Notes: a model not told the origin generated them from the letters alone. A DNA stretch of 13,667 nt from Rickettsiales bacterium (GCA_947441895.1 CANEUT010000029.1:1-13667); one strand, 5' to 3'; numbered from the stretch's first letter, positions 1 to 7,739 are shown. Program-made: numbers and translations.

Positions 1-1583
1 CCGCTTTTCGTGGCGCCATCTATCTGGCGCTCGCGTTATTCATTCTTACCCTCACCATCATTGCTTCTCTGAACACCGAAAAAAGTCGCCCGGGTATCGA
101 CCTTTCCATGAATGGCTCGCGGGTGTTGATTGGGCTGAGCATCGTCACCTCAAACTATGGGTTTAACAGCCCACTTTATGGTTATTACAAGCCCGTATAT
201 GATATTTTCTATACGCAAAAAACGCATGGCTGGGATGAAGTAAACGCGCTGATTGTCAAAGCACTTGCAGTGAAGCCCGAAACGCTTTCACCGGACACCC
301 TGACCATGGGATTTAATGAGCTGAACAGCGATGATAAGGGTATTATTCTTTGGCACTGGGCGGCATTTGCCGCTTTTGGCCCGCATTTGGAAAGCATCTA
401 TCTGCTCTATTTTGTGCTGATGGCGACGTCGATGGCCATCTTCTGGCTGGCACACCGCCGCGATGAAGCCGCGCTGATGCTGCTGCCGCTTTATGCGCTG
501 GCCCATATGGCACTGGCGGCCTATGTGCTGGCCGGAAACCCGAACGTGATGGGCACATTGCTTACCTCGCGCCCCTTTTCCATGCTGGCCACGCTACCGG
601 CGCTGCATCTGGCGCTGCTCATGCTGCGCGGGCGGCATTTTTCGCCGTGGTTAGCCGCCGGAGCCATCTATCAAATCGCGTTTATATTGCTGGCAATCAG
701 CGTTCGCTCATCGGCAAAAACACAAGTGATACTTTTGTTGATGCTGGCGGCAGTACTATTACTACGCTGGGTTTGGAATCATCACCATGCGTTAAAAATA
801 AACCGCCATCTGCTGCGCCAGCCCTTCCTTTGGATTACCGCCTTATTAGTTATGGGAAGCATGGCCAGTAGTATTTTTTATACGGCGGCGGTACCGTTGG
901 ATATTCGTAGCCGCACCATCACCGGCCATGTCATGTGGCATGCACTCATCGCTGGTTTTGTGCTTGATAAAAGCCTTCTGACTGATGATCTTTACCAGTT
1001 TGCGAAGGCCTATCGCCCCTACACCAAACCGCCCGAACATGATGAGCTATCCTTCATTTCTGTGCTTGGATTCTATAAGCAGCAGTTTCATCAGGATATC
1101 GGAAAAATTGTTTTTGGCCCCACCTCGAACTTTGATCCGGCGGGGGGGGCCATGAATTTTGGTCCTGCTGATGGCCGCAACGATAAGGTTTATGAGCAGG
1201 CGGCGCGTCAGCTTTTTTTCCATGAGCTAAAGCGCCGACCGCTAGCAATAGCGCATCTGTTTATGGTCACCAAAACGATTGAGCTGCACGACATGACACG
1301 CAATGTGATGGGTGAAATGCAGCATCAACGCAAGCTTGCACTTTCTTTTGCCGTTGGGCTGCTGGGCGGCACTTATTGGTTACGGTCGCTTAAAACAGCC
1401 GCGCCGCTGATTATCGTCGGGCTTATGGTGTCAACCATTCCAGCTTACCTTTTTGTGCCCGCCACCCACACGATGTATGACTATGCGCCCTATTTCTACA
1501 TCGGCTTCTTAAGCATCGCGGTAACGGCTGGCGCGCTAACATCCGCCGCCGCGCAGCACGTTTTAAAACGCAGCGCTGGCTAG
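1..1583 (+). CDS. Polytopic inner-membrane protein, unknown function (5' partial)
   Basis: The frame is open from the first whole codon at base 3, and the first visible residues form a hydrophobic helix (about 21-75), so the gene starts outside the window; the ATG at 108 is internal. Downstream of it are roughly nine or ten predicted membrane helices (about residues 96-115, 121-142, 155-173, 178-198, 206-222, 239-260, 408-424, 430-450 and 459-480, counted from that ATG). A long hydrophilic stretch lies between residues about 290 and 405. The many-helix plan with a large soluble loop resembles GT-C glycosyltransferases or polymerase/flippase-like glycan proteins, but I recognise no diagnostic motif. 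A run of eight G lies at 1142-1149 inside the gene. Its stop overlaps that of the convergent methyltransferase gene. A role in surface glycan assembly is inferred only from the neighbours. Confidence 0.8.
   Translation, partial: AFRGAIYLALALFILTLTIIASLNTEKSRPGIDLSMNGSRVLIGLSIVTSNYGFNSPLYGYYKPVYDIFYTQKTHGWDEVNALIVKALAVKPETLSPDTLTMGFNELNSDDKGIILWHWAAFAAFGPHLESIYLLYFVLMATSMAIFWLAHRRDEAALMLLPLYALAHMALAAYVLAGNPNVMGTLLTSRPFSMLATLPALHLALLMLRGRHFSPWLAAGAIYQIAFILLAISVRSSAKTQVILLLMLAAVLLLRWVWNHHHALKINRHLLRQPFLWITALLVMGSMASSIFYTAAVPLDIRSRTITGHVMWHALIAGFVLDKSLLTDDLYQFAKAYRPYTKPPEHDELSFISVLGFYKQQFHQDIGKIVFGPTSNFDPAGGAMNFGPADGRNDKVYEQAARQLFFHELKRRPLAIAHLFMVTKTIELHDMTRNVMGEMQHQRKLALSFAVGLLGGTYWLRSLKTAAPLIIVGLMVSTIPAYLFVPATHTMYDYAPYFYIGFLSIAVTAGALTSAAAQHVLKRSAG
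1142..1149 (+). repeat. G8 homopolymer inside the membrane protein gene
   Basis: Eight consecutive G encode part of an Ala-Gly-Gly-Ala stretch. Gain or loss of one base would truncate the last third of the protein. The window carries the in-frame length. Confidence 0.7.
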
Positions 1584-2761
1584 AAGAATGCCAGACCAAC
1601 CGCGCCTTTGTAGTTATACGAAGGCACGCCATATTGGTCGGCGAAGTCCCACGTCGCCGCGTTCCATGCCACATCATCCACCACAATCACACCCCCGGGA
1701 GTCAGCTTGCGCTTCGACTCAACAAACTCCAGCATCATATGGTTATAGGTGTGGTCGGAATCATGGTAGAACATGTCGATTTCTGGCAGTGAGTCGACCA
1801 GCGGTGGCAGAAGCTTCTTAGCGTCGCCCACATGCACGTGGAACCGATGCGCCAGCACATCGGGCACTAGCCAGCCGGATGATTTGCCTTCGGGAACTAC
1901 CACGCCATAGACGCGGTTTTTCTCGGTCCAGGCAGGGTTGTTAGAATCAAAAATGGGCGACATATCGACCACGTGCAGATTGCCTTCTTCGCCATTCTTA
2001 GCAAGCGCCAGCATCATAAATGCGCTGGAAAGGCCATTGCAAACGCCAGTCTGCACCACGGTTTTTGGCTTCAGCTTGCGAATCACCCAATAAAGGAAAA
2101 TGGCATCGGCCATATTCACCCAGCCGGGCTTATAATAGGCACCATATTTCTTCTCGAGATCGGCAAGATAGCGCTCGGTCTCGCCGATGCGATCCATCAC
2201 CTGCTGATAGCCGGGAACGGTTTTAGCTTCGTCCATCGCGGTATCAAGAATGGTTTGCCACACGCTGTCATCCACCGTGTCGCCATTGGCGAGCGCTGCG
2301 ATTTCTTTGTAGAGCACGTTCTGGCAGTCCGGATTGAAATTAAGAATTTTGCCGGGGAAGTTACGCACCACATTCGCATCATAATTAGGGTGCGAGGTGT
2401 TGTAGGTTTTCTCATCGAGCAACAGCGGCTTGATTTGCATGGCTTCAAGGAAGTTTTCGCTGGCATCGGCGCCGGTGCGCTCGGTTGGCGGGCCTTGGAA
2501 CGAAAGGGCAGCCTTATCATAAGCCGGCGCACCTTCGCCCGCCGCAACATTACGGGTGCTTAACATGTACAGCAGCTGATAGGAGATTTCGGCCTGCGTT
2601 TTTTGCACCATCACCAGATTTTCCATCAAATCGGCAAGCTTGCTCAGCTTGGTGTTAAACAAATCCGACTGGTTAGCCACGCCTTCGCGAATTTCGGCGA
2701 GAGACTGGGTTGAGTCATCGAGATTCTTCATCAGGCGTTGGGCCGTGCGCAGCGGATTCAT
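1580..2761 (-). CDS. Class I SAM-dependent methyltransferase (Methyltransf_24 type) with coiled-coil-like N-terminus
   Basis: This 393-residue protein has two parts. Residues 1-70 are polar and heptad-like with many Leu/Met, plausibly a coiled coil or oligomerisation segment. Residues about 230-393 are a Rossmann methyltransferase. The SAM-binding loop is VVQTGVCNGLSS at about 235-246, where the usual acidic residue before Thr-Gly is Gln. A strand with FYHDSDHTYNH lies at 331-341 and VVDDVAW at 360-366, the pattern of methyltransferases found in glycan and rhamnosyl-methylation loci. I chose ATG 2761 because GGAG lies five bases upstream and a promoter precedes it. A longer reading to 2881 would run through the divergent promoter region and abut the acyltransferase start. 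The likely role is O-methylation of a sugar; the substrate is unknown. The stop shares CTAG with the convergent gene on the other strand. Confidence 0.88.
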   Translation of the reverse strand: MNPLRTAQRLMKNLDDSTQSLAEIREGVANQSDLFNTKLSKLADLMENLVMVQKTQAEISYQLLYMLSTRNVAAGEGAPAYDKAALSFQGPPTERTGADASENFLEAMQIKPLLLDEKTYNTSHPNYDANVVRNFPGKILNFNPDCQNVLYKEIAALANGDTVDDSVWQTILDTAMDEAKTVPGYQQVMDRIGETERYLADLEKKYGAYYKPGWVNMADAIFLYWVIRKLKPKTVVQTGVCNGLSSAFMMLALAKNGEEGNLHVVDMSPIFDSNNPAWTEKNRVYGVVVPEGKSSGWLVPDVLAHRFHVHVGDAKKLLPPLVDSLPEIDMFYHDSDHTYNHMMLEFVESKRKLTPGGVIVVDDVAWNAATWDFADQYGVPSYNYKGAVGLAFF

Positions 2762-2766
2762 AAAAA

Positions 2767-2770
2767 CTCC
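2767..2770 (-). promoter_or_regulatory. Ribosome binding site GGAG deciding the methyltransferase start
   Basis: On the minus strand GGAG is followed by five T and then ATG at 2761. This is the only good Shine-Dalgarno sequence near the possible starts, and it excludes the 40-residue N-terminal extension. Confidence 0.75.
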
Positions 2771-2794
2771 AGCAAAATAAAGGTTCGAAGCGGC

Positions 2795-2823
2795 TTTATA
2801 AAGAGCGCCCCCCCAATCCGCAA
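2795..2823 (-). promoter_or_regulatory. Promoter of the methyltransferase gene (TTGCGG-17-TATAAA)
   Basis: On the minus strand, TTGCGG (2818-2823) is separated by exactly 17 bases from TATAAA (2795-2800). This matches the sigma-70 type -35/-10 layout and would give a leader of about 30 bases ending in the GGAG ribosome site. The spacer contains a run of seven G on this strand (C on the plus strand, 2808-2814), so slippage there would change the spacer length. Transcription start is inferred, not mapped. Confidence 0.6.
2808..2814. repeat. C7/G7 homopolymer in the spacer of the methyltransferase promoter
   Basis: Seven C on the plus strand lie between the -10 (2795-2800) and -35 (2818-2823) boxes of the minus-strand promoter. 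The current length gives the optimal 17-base spacer. Confidence 0.65.
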
Positions 2824-2844
2824 GCCTTAAATCGGCACAATTGC

Positions 2845-2874
2845 TTGACGCATCGCGCCAGCAATCGCTATGGT
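2845..2874 (+). promoter_or_regulatory. Promoter of the acyltransferase gene, probably giving a leaderless mRNA
   Basis: TTGACG (2845-2850, within CTTGACG) and TATGGT (2869-2874) are 18 bases apart, or 17 if CTATGG is taken as the -10 box. Six bases separate TATGGT from ATG 2881, so the expected transcription start falls on or next to the start codon. No Shine-Dalgarno sequence lies before the ATG, consistent with leaderless translation. Confidence 0.55.
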
Positions 2875-2880
2875 CGCGCA

Positions 2881-3921
2881 ATGCTTGGAAGCTTACGATA
2901 TATCATGGCGCTACTGGTGGCGATTGCCCATTTATGGCGCGGTCAGATTGACCCCGCTGCCCATTATGGTGTTTTTTGCTTTTTTATCATCAGCGGATAC
3001 CTCATCACCCGCATTCTCTGTGAAACCTATGCATTCTCAGCCTCTGGGCTGGCGCGCTTTGCGCTGAACCGCTTTTTGCGTCTTTATCCTGCCTATGCCG
3101 TTGTTTTTATGCTGTCGCTTGGGTTGCTGTTTTTTGCGTCGGCCGAGGCGCTCAATTATTCCGGCGGCATGCTGCAAATGAACGATGCAAACTGGCAGGC
3201 ATGGCTTTATAACATCATTATTTTTGGCGTTGCCCACCTGCATGTCGATGGTGGCGATTCGGTGCTGGCCGCGCGGCTGGTAAACAACATCTGGTCGGTC
3301 AGTATCGAGCTATGGTTTTATTTGCTGATGGCGCTGGGCCTTTCGCGCACGCCCAAATTATCGCTTCTGTGGTTTATCGCCGGCATTGGTTACATGGTTT
3401 ATGGGTTTTATCACCATTACAGCTTCTATGATTTTTATTTACCAGTGCCCGCAGGCATTCTGCCGTTCAGCATTGGCGCCTGCATCTATCACCTACTGAA
3501 GCGCTGGCACCTGCCAAGCGCTATGCATCACCCATGGATGATTGCTTCCACCATCGTATGGATTGGTGTGTATGGCGCCGGTGCTCATGGATTCTATGAC
3601 CCTGAGCGTGCGGGGCTCTATTTGTCGCTAATTCCTAGCGCCGCACTGGTGATTGGCTGCCTGCATTACCTGCCTGCCCGCGCCGCGCCATGGTCGCAAC
3701 GCATCGATAAACTACTCGGCAATCTTTCCTATCCCCTGTTTCTGGTGCATTGGACGGTAGCGGTGTTCATTCTTTGGGTTTATCCACTCGCCCAACCTCA
3801 GCTTGATGCTGGGTGGCTGCTGGTGCTATCGCTTTTGCCCACCCATGTGCTGGCATGGGCAATCTATCGCTATGTCGAAAAGCCAATTGAGGTTCTGCGG
3901 GCACGCGTACGCAACGCATAG
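2881..3921 (+). CDS. Acyltransferase-3 family membrane O-acyltransferase (OafA-like)
   Basis: This 346-residue polytopic protein has the hallmarks of the acyltransferase-3 family, which transfers acetyl or other acyl groups to sugars at the inner membrane. Visible features are an N-terminal helix with the likely catalytic His17 (LLVAIAHLW), the motif FFIISGYLITR at about 34-44, the FLRLYPAY motif near 65-72, and a late helix carrying FLVHW. There are about ten hydrophobic segments. There is no C-terminal SGNH domain, so it is the short form. ATG 2881 is preferred over an in-frame TTG at 2845, because that TTG is itself the -35 box and the family normally starts just before the first helix. 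The gene is followed 58 bases later by the export permease, which suggests it decorates an ABC-exported glycan. The donor and the position acylated are unknown. Confidence 0.92.
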   Translation: MLGSLRYIMALLVAIAHLWRGQIDPAAHYGVFCFFIISGYLITRILCETYAFSASGLARFALNRFLRLYPAYAVVFMLSLGLLFFASAEALNYSGGMLQMNDANWQAWLYNIIIFGVAHLHVDGGDSVLAARLVNNIWSVSIELWFYLLMALGLSRTPKLSLLWFIAGIGYMVYGFYHHYSFYDFYLPVPAGILPFSIGACIYHLLKRWHLPSAMHHPWMIASTIVWIGVYGAGAHGFYDPERAGLYLSLIPSAALVIGCLHYLPARAAPWSQRIDKLLGNLSYPLFLVHWTVAVFILWVYPLAQPQLDAGWLLVLSLLPTHVLAWAIYRYVEKPIEVLRARVRNA

Positions 3922-3943
3922 AATCATATCATTCCTGTTTTCG

Positions 3944-3972
3944 TTGACTATCCGCCATGCGGCCGCTAGTCC
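3944..3972 (+). promoter_or_regulatory. Possible weak promoter before the ABC permease
   Basis: TTGACT (3944-3949) is followed after 17 bases by TAGTCC (3967-3972), seven bases before ATG 3980. The -35 box is good and the -10 box is poor. The geometry repeats that of the acyltransferase promoter, and again there is no convincing Shine-Dalgarno sequence. It could be chance, in which case the permease is simply cotranscribed with the upstream gene. Confidence 0.25.
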
Positions 3973-3979
3973 AGCAGGC

Positions 3980-4774
3980 ATGAGCAAGTTAAGCACAAAA
4001 ACTGCGCTGCGCGACATCGCCCAATCATTCCGCACCATCGATATGGCGGCGTTTTTAGCGTGGGATGATATTCGCGAGCGTTATGTACGCACCTTCCTGG
4101 GCCCACTGTGGATTGTACTTTCCACCGGCATTTGGTTTGCGGTGATGGGCTTTGTGATGGGCAACATCTTCGAGCAAAAGCTGGCTGACTATCTGCCCTA
4201 TCTGGTGTGCGGGCTGGTGATTTGGCTACTTATTTCAAGCTGCATTTCCGAAGGGTCGATGGTGCTGCTGGTGGCCAAACGGCTCATTGTTTCCTACCAC
4301 CTGCCCATCTTCACCAACTTCCTGCGCTTTATCATCCGCAACCAAATTATCTTCCTACATAATGTGGTCATTCTGGCTATTGTGCTGCTTATTTTTCCGC
4401 AGCCGCTGAATGGGGCCACTTGGCTGGTGATTCTTGGAATTGCGCTGAACACCATCATTCTCACCTCCGGTGCGGTGCTGCTTTCGCTGGCGAACATCCG
4501 CTATCGTGATACGCAAATGGTGATTACCAATGCGCTGCAAGTGCTACCTTATGTGACGCCCATTTTCTGGCATCGCGAAATGCTGAAGAACCATATGTGG
4601 GTAGCTGACTGGAACCCCGTTTACCACATGATTGAAATTATGCGTGCCCCGCTGCTGGGGAATAGCCCCAGTGATCTTTCATGGATGGTGACCGTAGGCC
4701 TTGCCGTTGTTCTGCCGCTGATCGCGGCCATCAGCTTCATCAATTTCCGCCACCGCATTATTTTCTGGATATAG
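3980..4774 (+). CDS. ABC-2 type polysaccharide/polyol-phosphate export permease (Wzm/KpsM-like)
   Basis: The 264-residue protein is the membrane subunit of an ABC exporter for O-antigen, capsule or a related polymer. The N-terminal amphipathic segment ends in the family pattern WDDIRERYVRTFLGPLW (28-44). About six membrane helices follow (roughly 42-62, 73-92, 122-140, 146-170, 180-197 and 235-255). The late signature NPVYHMIEIMRAPLLG (212-227) is typical of the family. Length is normal. A longer open reading frame begins at 3803, but that part overlaps the acyltransferase gene and is not family-like, so ATG 3980 is the start. The ATPase gene follows 15 bases after the stop, a standard permease-ATPase operon. 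Wzm of an O-antigen exporter and KpsM of a capsule exporter cannot be told apart from this sequence alone. Confidence 0.93.
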   Translation: MSKLSTKTALRDIAQSFRTIDMAAFLAWDDIRERYVRTFLGPLWIVLSTGIWFAVMGFVMGNIFEQKLADYLPYLVCGLVIWLLISSCISEGSMVLLVAKRLIVSYHLPIFTNFLRFIIRNQIIFLHNVVILAIVLLIFPQPLNGATWLVILGIALNTIILTSGAVLLSLANIRYRDTQMVITNALQVLPYVTPIFWHREMLKNHMWVADWNPVYHMIEIMRAPLLGNSPSDLSWMVTVGLAVVLPLIAAISFINFRHRIIFWI

Positions 4775-4789
4775 GGCTAAGAACGCACC

Positions 4790-5563
4790 ATGGCACGCAT
4801 TGTTGTTGATCATATCCACGTTCGCTATCCCATTCTGCAGGATCAATATCGCTCCATGCGCCGCGCGATTATGCGCACGCTCAGCGGCGGCAAGCTCTAT
4901 AAAAAAGATACGCATATGGAAGTGGTGCATGCGCTACACGGCGTTTCGTTCACGCTTGAAAATGGTGATCGGTTGGGGCTGATTGGGCGCAACGGCGCGG
5001 GCAAATCAACCCTGCTGAAAACGCTCGGCGGATTTATTCTGCCCGAAAGCGGCGATTTAAACGTTACTGGCAACATCACCTCGCTTTTCAGTGTGGCTGG
5101 CGGCATGGATGATGAACGCACCGGCTATGATAATATTTTCCTCACCGGCCGCCTGCTTGGCATCAGCCGCGCCGAGATGATGAAGCACCTGCCCGATATT
5201 GAAGAATTCTCGGAACTGGGCGAGTTTCTTTCGGTGCCCGTGCGCGCCTATTCCGATGGCATGAAAATACGTTTGGGCTTTGCGGTGTGCACCTGCCTCA
5301 CGCCCGATATTCTGCTGCTCGACGAGGCGATTGGCGCGGGCGATGCCCACTTTGTGGAGAAAGCCAGTAAACGCGCCCAGAAGCTGTATGATCGCTCCAG
5401 CATCATGGTCATTGCTTCGCACGCGCCGGAAATTATCACGTCGCTGTGCAACAAAGTCATGTGGCTCGACCACGGGCGGGTGATGATGATTGGCCCAGTG
5501 AATGAAGTGATGAACGCTTACATGAAAACCAATAGCGACGATGCGCTGGTGGGCGCCGCTTAA
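4790..5563 (+). CDS. ABC transporter ATPase for polysaccharide export (Wzt/KpsT-like, no carbohydrate-binding extension)
   Basis: This 257-residue cytoplasmic ATPase would energise the permease encoded just upstream. Walker A is GRNGAGKST (66-74), Walker B with the catalytic Glu is ILLLDEA (174-180), and the switch His is H211 in IASHAPE. The signature loop reads AYSDGM (153-158), whereas Wzt-type proteins usually carry YSSGM, so it is slightly divergent. The N-terminal 45 residues, before the first nucleotide-domain strand, match the extra segment seen in polysaccharide-export ATPases. The protein stops right after the nucleotide-binding domain, so it lacks the C-terminal carbohydrate-recognition domain of serotype-specific Wzt proteins. 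Chain termination is therefore not read by this subunit. The stop overlaps the convergent oxidase gene at TTAA. Confidence 0.93.
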   Translation: MARIVVDHIHVRYPILQDQYRSMRRAIMRTLSGGKLYKKDTHMEVVHALHGVSFTLENGDRLGLIGRNGAGKSTLLKTLGGFILPESGDLNVTGNITSLFSVAGGMDDERTGYDNIFLTGRLLGISRAEMMKHLPDIEEFSELGEFLSVPVRAYSDGMKIRLGFAVCTCLTPDILLLDEAIGAGDAHFVEKASKRAQKLYDRSSIMVIASHAPEIITSLCNKVMWLDHGRVMMIGPVNEVMNAYMKTNSDDALVGAA

Positions 5564-5566
5564 GCG
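5557..5566. other. Ten-base palindrome CGCTTAAGCG holding two convergent stop codons
   Basis: The perfect palindrome contains TAA of the ABC ATPase gene (5561-5563) and TAA of the oxidase gene (5560-5562 on the minus strand). There is no room for a separate terminator between the genes, and no T-rich tract follows on either strand. Confidence 0.7.
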
Positions 5567-6768
5567 ATTCCGCTGCGATCAACAATCATTTCCGCGAAGG
5601 CGAACGAACTTGTGAAGGCTGGCGAAATGGTGTTCAGCACATGCAGCGAATGCTCGCTGCTCTCAAAAATATAATCCATCTCCAGCATGCCGGTTTTGCG
5701 ATTCACCAGCTGCGGACGAATGCCCGCTTTTCTGGTGGGCACCATGTCTTCCATCTTCAGCGATGGCATCAGCTTGCGCGCTGTATTAAAGAAGGTGCGC
5801 TTGGTATATTTGGCCAGCTCCATGTGGGTGAGCTTGCGGAAATTCTGTTTATTCCGGCCATACATGCCGGCGAACATGGCCATAATTTTTGCCGTTTCCG
5901 CCAGATTGATACCATCCAACCCATGATAATTCTCGCGACCCAGCGCAGGAATGGCGGTGGGGCCCAAATACACATCGCCGCTAATCACCCGCGTTAAGTG
6001 AATTCCCAGAAACGGCAGCGAGGTATCGGGCACCGGATAAATATTCGCGCGCACCTTATGCTGCGTTTCTGAGTTCAACTTCCAGTAAATGCCCTTGAAT
6101 GGCACCAGCGCATAATCATGAGCCAAATCAAACATGCGCGCCACACGGTCGGCATAGGCTCCCGCACAATTGAACAGATAGCCGTAAGCATAGGTGCCAG
6201 CCGTGGTGGTGACTGTTTTTTGCTGCGGGTTAATGGCGTTCACCTCTGCAGCAAAAATAAACGTCACGCCTTTTTCTTCCAGCAGCAGCCTTAATTTTTG
6301 CACTACCGATGCACTATCAATCACCGCCGTATCGGGGCAGTAAATTGCTGCAGCGGCGGGTGCAGCAAACGGCTCAATTTCTGCAGCTTGCTGCGGTGTG
6401 AACCGCACGGCAGTGATGCCATTATCACTCGCGTTCTTCAGCAGCCGCTCCACCGATGGCAGTTGCGATTCATCAGTCGCCAGCACCAGTTTGCCACTGC
6501 GGTTATAGGCAATGCCGTGGGTGAGCGCGAATTGCTGCATGCGCGCCGCGCCGGCAGCGCACACTTTTGCCTTCAGCGTATCGGCGCCATAGAAAATGCC
6601 GCAATGCATGACCCCGCTGTTGCGGCCACTGGCATGCACGCCCGCGCGCGCTTCTTTTTCCAGAATGGCGATGTTCATCTTCGGGTTACGTTGCAGCAAT
6701 TCCTGAGCTGTTGAAAGCCCCACAATGCCTGAACCCACAATCACCACATCAAACGTTGCTGGCTGCAT
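5560..6768 (-). CDS. lhgO: L-2-hydroxyglutarate oxidase-like FAD-dependent oxidoreductase
   Basis: The 402-residue flavoprotein matches the L-2-hydroxyglutarate oxidase (LhgO/YgaF) pattern, which oxidises L-2-hydroxyglutarate to 2-oxoglutarate with FAD. The dinucleotide-binding motif GSGIVG is at 12-17, and a Glu ending the second strand is at about 37. The family signature HASGRNSGVMHCGIFY lies at 45-60, a YPVPDTSLPFLGIHLTR block at 244-260, and KAGIRPQL near 347-354. Length is close to the family norm of about 400-420. ATG 6768 is chosen because it directly precedes the Rossmann strand and lies two bases after the stop of the glycosyltransferase gene, so translation is probably coupled. It is the last gene of the minus-strand run. 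In this sugar context it may oxidise a different 2-hydroxy acid, such as a sugar-derived one; the sequence does not decide this. Confidence 0.88.
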   Translation of the reverse strand: MQPATFDVVIVGSGIVGLSTAQELLQRNPKMNIAILEKEARAGVHASGRNSGVMHCGIFYGADTLKAKVCAAGAARMQQFALTHGIAYNRSGKLVLATDESQLPSVERLLKNASDNGITAVRFTPQQAAEIEPFAAPAAAAIYCPDTAVIDSASVVQKLRLLLEEKGVTFIFAAEVNAINPQQKTVTTTAGTYAYGYLFNCAGAYADRVARMFDLAHDYALVPFKGIYWKLNSETQHKVRANIYPVPDTSLPFLGIHLTRVISGDVYLGPTAIPALGRENYHGLDGINLAETAKIMAMFAGMYGRNKQNFRKLTHMELAKYTKRTFFNTARKLMPSLKMEDMVPTRKAGIRPQLVNRKTGMLEMDYIFESSEHSLHVLNTISPAFTSSFAFAEMIVDRSGIA

Positions 6769-6770
6769 GG

Positions 6771-7712
6771 TTACACTCGGAAATAGGGGCGGCAGAAGGT
6801 TAGCAAGCCGCGCGGCACATATTGGCGCATCCAATAAAACAAACTATGCACGCAAATGCGCCAAAACAACAATGGCGTCATATACCACGAAAATTCAGGC
6901 TTTAGTAAAAGCCAGAGATTCGAAAAATTATATTTGGGCAGCATGGCGCTCGCGCGTGCCAATTGCCCCTGCGATGGGTGACGTTCCTTGAAAAGCCGCA
7001 CCATCGATGCCGTAACCTGCTTTTGCTCGGCCCAGTTAAAGCGGCCGTGTGAAAGGCTTTTGGCTTCTTCCAACCGGCAGGTGGAAAGCATTTCCGGCGT
7101 GAACACAAAATCGTCCGTATAGGCAAAAAGCAAATAAAGCATGAGATCGGAATGCCATTTCAGCTCAGGGATAAGTTTATTATATTCCAACACCCGCGAA
7201 CGACGAAGCGCCACCGCACCACCGTTAAAGTAAGCGGTGGTACGCTTATTCTGCGCAACATATTCGGCCGGTGTGTAGCGTTTTTCCACTTGCGGGAAGG
7301 TAAGAATGAGGGGGTCGCTGAATTGACCCCGCGCTTCATTCCACGTCATGGAATTGCCGCAGACCATGCTGATGCCTGGGTATTTCTCGATCATGGCGCG
7401 GCAGATTTCCACTTCCCGCTCGCTGTACCAATCGTTCGACGAACACATGATAATGAATTCCGAAGTGGCCGCTTCCATGCCCACGTTAATGGCGCCAATG
7501 ACGCCAAGATTCTTGGGGTTCTGAATGAATTTAATCAGCCCGGGGTGCCTGGTGACATAGGATTCGATGAGCGACCGGCTATCGTCCGTCGAGGCATCAT
7601 CCACCACAATGATTTCGTCATACGGGCTGGTTTGGGCAAGCAAACTGTCAAGCGCTTTGGGCAGAGCCGCGCTATCATTATAATTGGGCACAACGGCCGA
7701 GAACGTGACCAT
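6771..7712 (-). CDS. Family 2 (GT-A) glycosyltransferase
   Basis: This 313-residue protein starts with a classic GT2 nucleotide-sugar domain: SAVVPNYNDSAALPKALDSL, then EIIVVDDASTDDS (33-45), then NLGVIGAINVGMEAA. The metal-binding DXD position reads CSSNDWY (90-96), so the usual first Asp is replaced and Asp94 is the likely ligand. A candidate catalytic acid is D189 in HSDLML. The C-terminal part (about 265-313) is rich in aromatic and hydrophobic residues (FSWYMTPLLFWRICVHSLFYWM) and could bind the membrane. The gene is 27 bases downstream of the reductase gene and two bases upstream of the oxidase gene. It probably adds one sugar to a lipid-linked glycan on the cytoplasmic face; donor and acceptor are unknown. 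Confidence 0.9.
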   Translation of the reverse strand: MVTFSAVVPNYNDSAALPKALDSLLAQTSPYDEIIVVDDASTDDSRSLIESYVTRHPGLIKFIQNPKNLGVIGAINVGMEAATSEFIIMCSSNDWYSEREVEICRAMIEKYPGISMVCGNSMTWNEARGQFSDPLILTFPQVEKRYTPAEYVAQNKRTTAYFNGGAVALRRSRVLEYNKLIPELKWHSDLMLYLLFAYTDDFVFTPEMLSTCRLEEAKSLSHGRFNWAEQKQVTASMVRLFKERHPSQGQLARASAMLPKYNFSNLWLLLKPEFSWYMTPLLFWRICVHSLFYWMRQYVPRGLLTFCRPYFRV

Positions 7713-7739
7713 GAATCACTCGGGATAAGTTGATTTTCT

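Noticed and set aside
1576..1594. CTGGC/GCCAG inverted repeat spanning the overlapping stops as a bidirectional terminator
   Set aside because: The stem has only five pairs with a nine-base loop and no T tract on either side.
1973..2563. 196-residue plus-strand reading frame
   Set aside because: It lies wholly antisense to the methyltransferase gene, has no family motifs and reads as a low-complexity shadow of the coding strand.
2762..2881. N-terminal extension of the methyltransferase to an ATG at 2881 (minus strand)
   Set aside because: It would run through its own promoter and abut the divergent acyltransferase start; GGAG five bases before ATG 2761 marks the true start.
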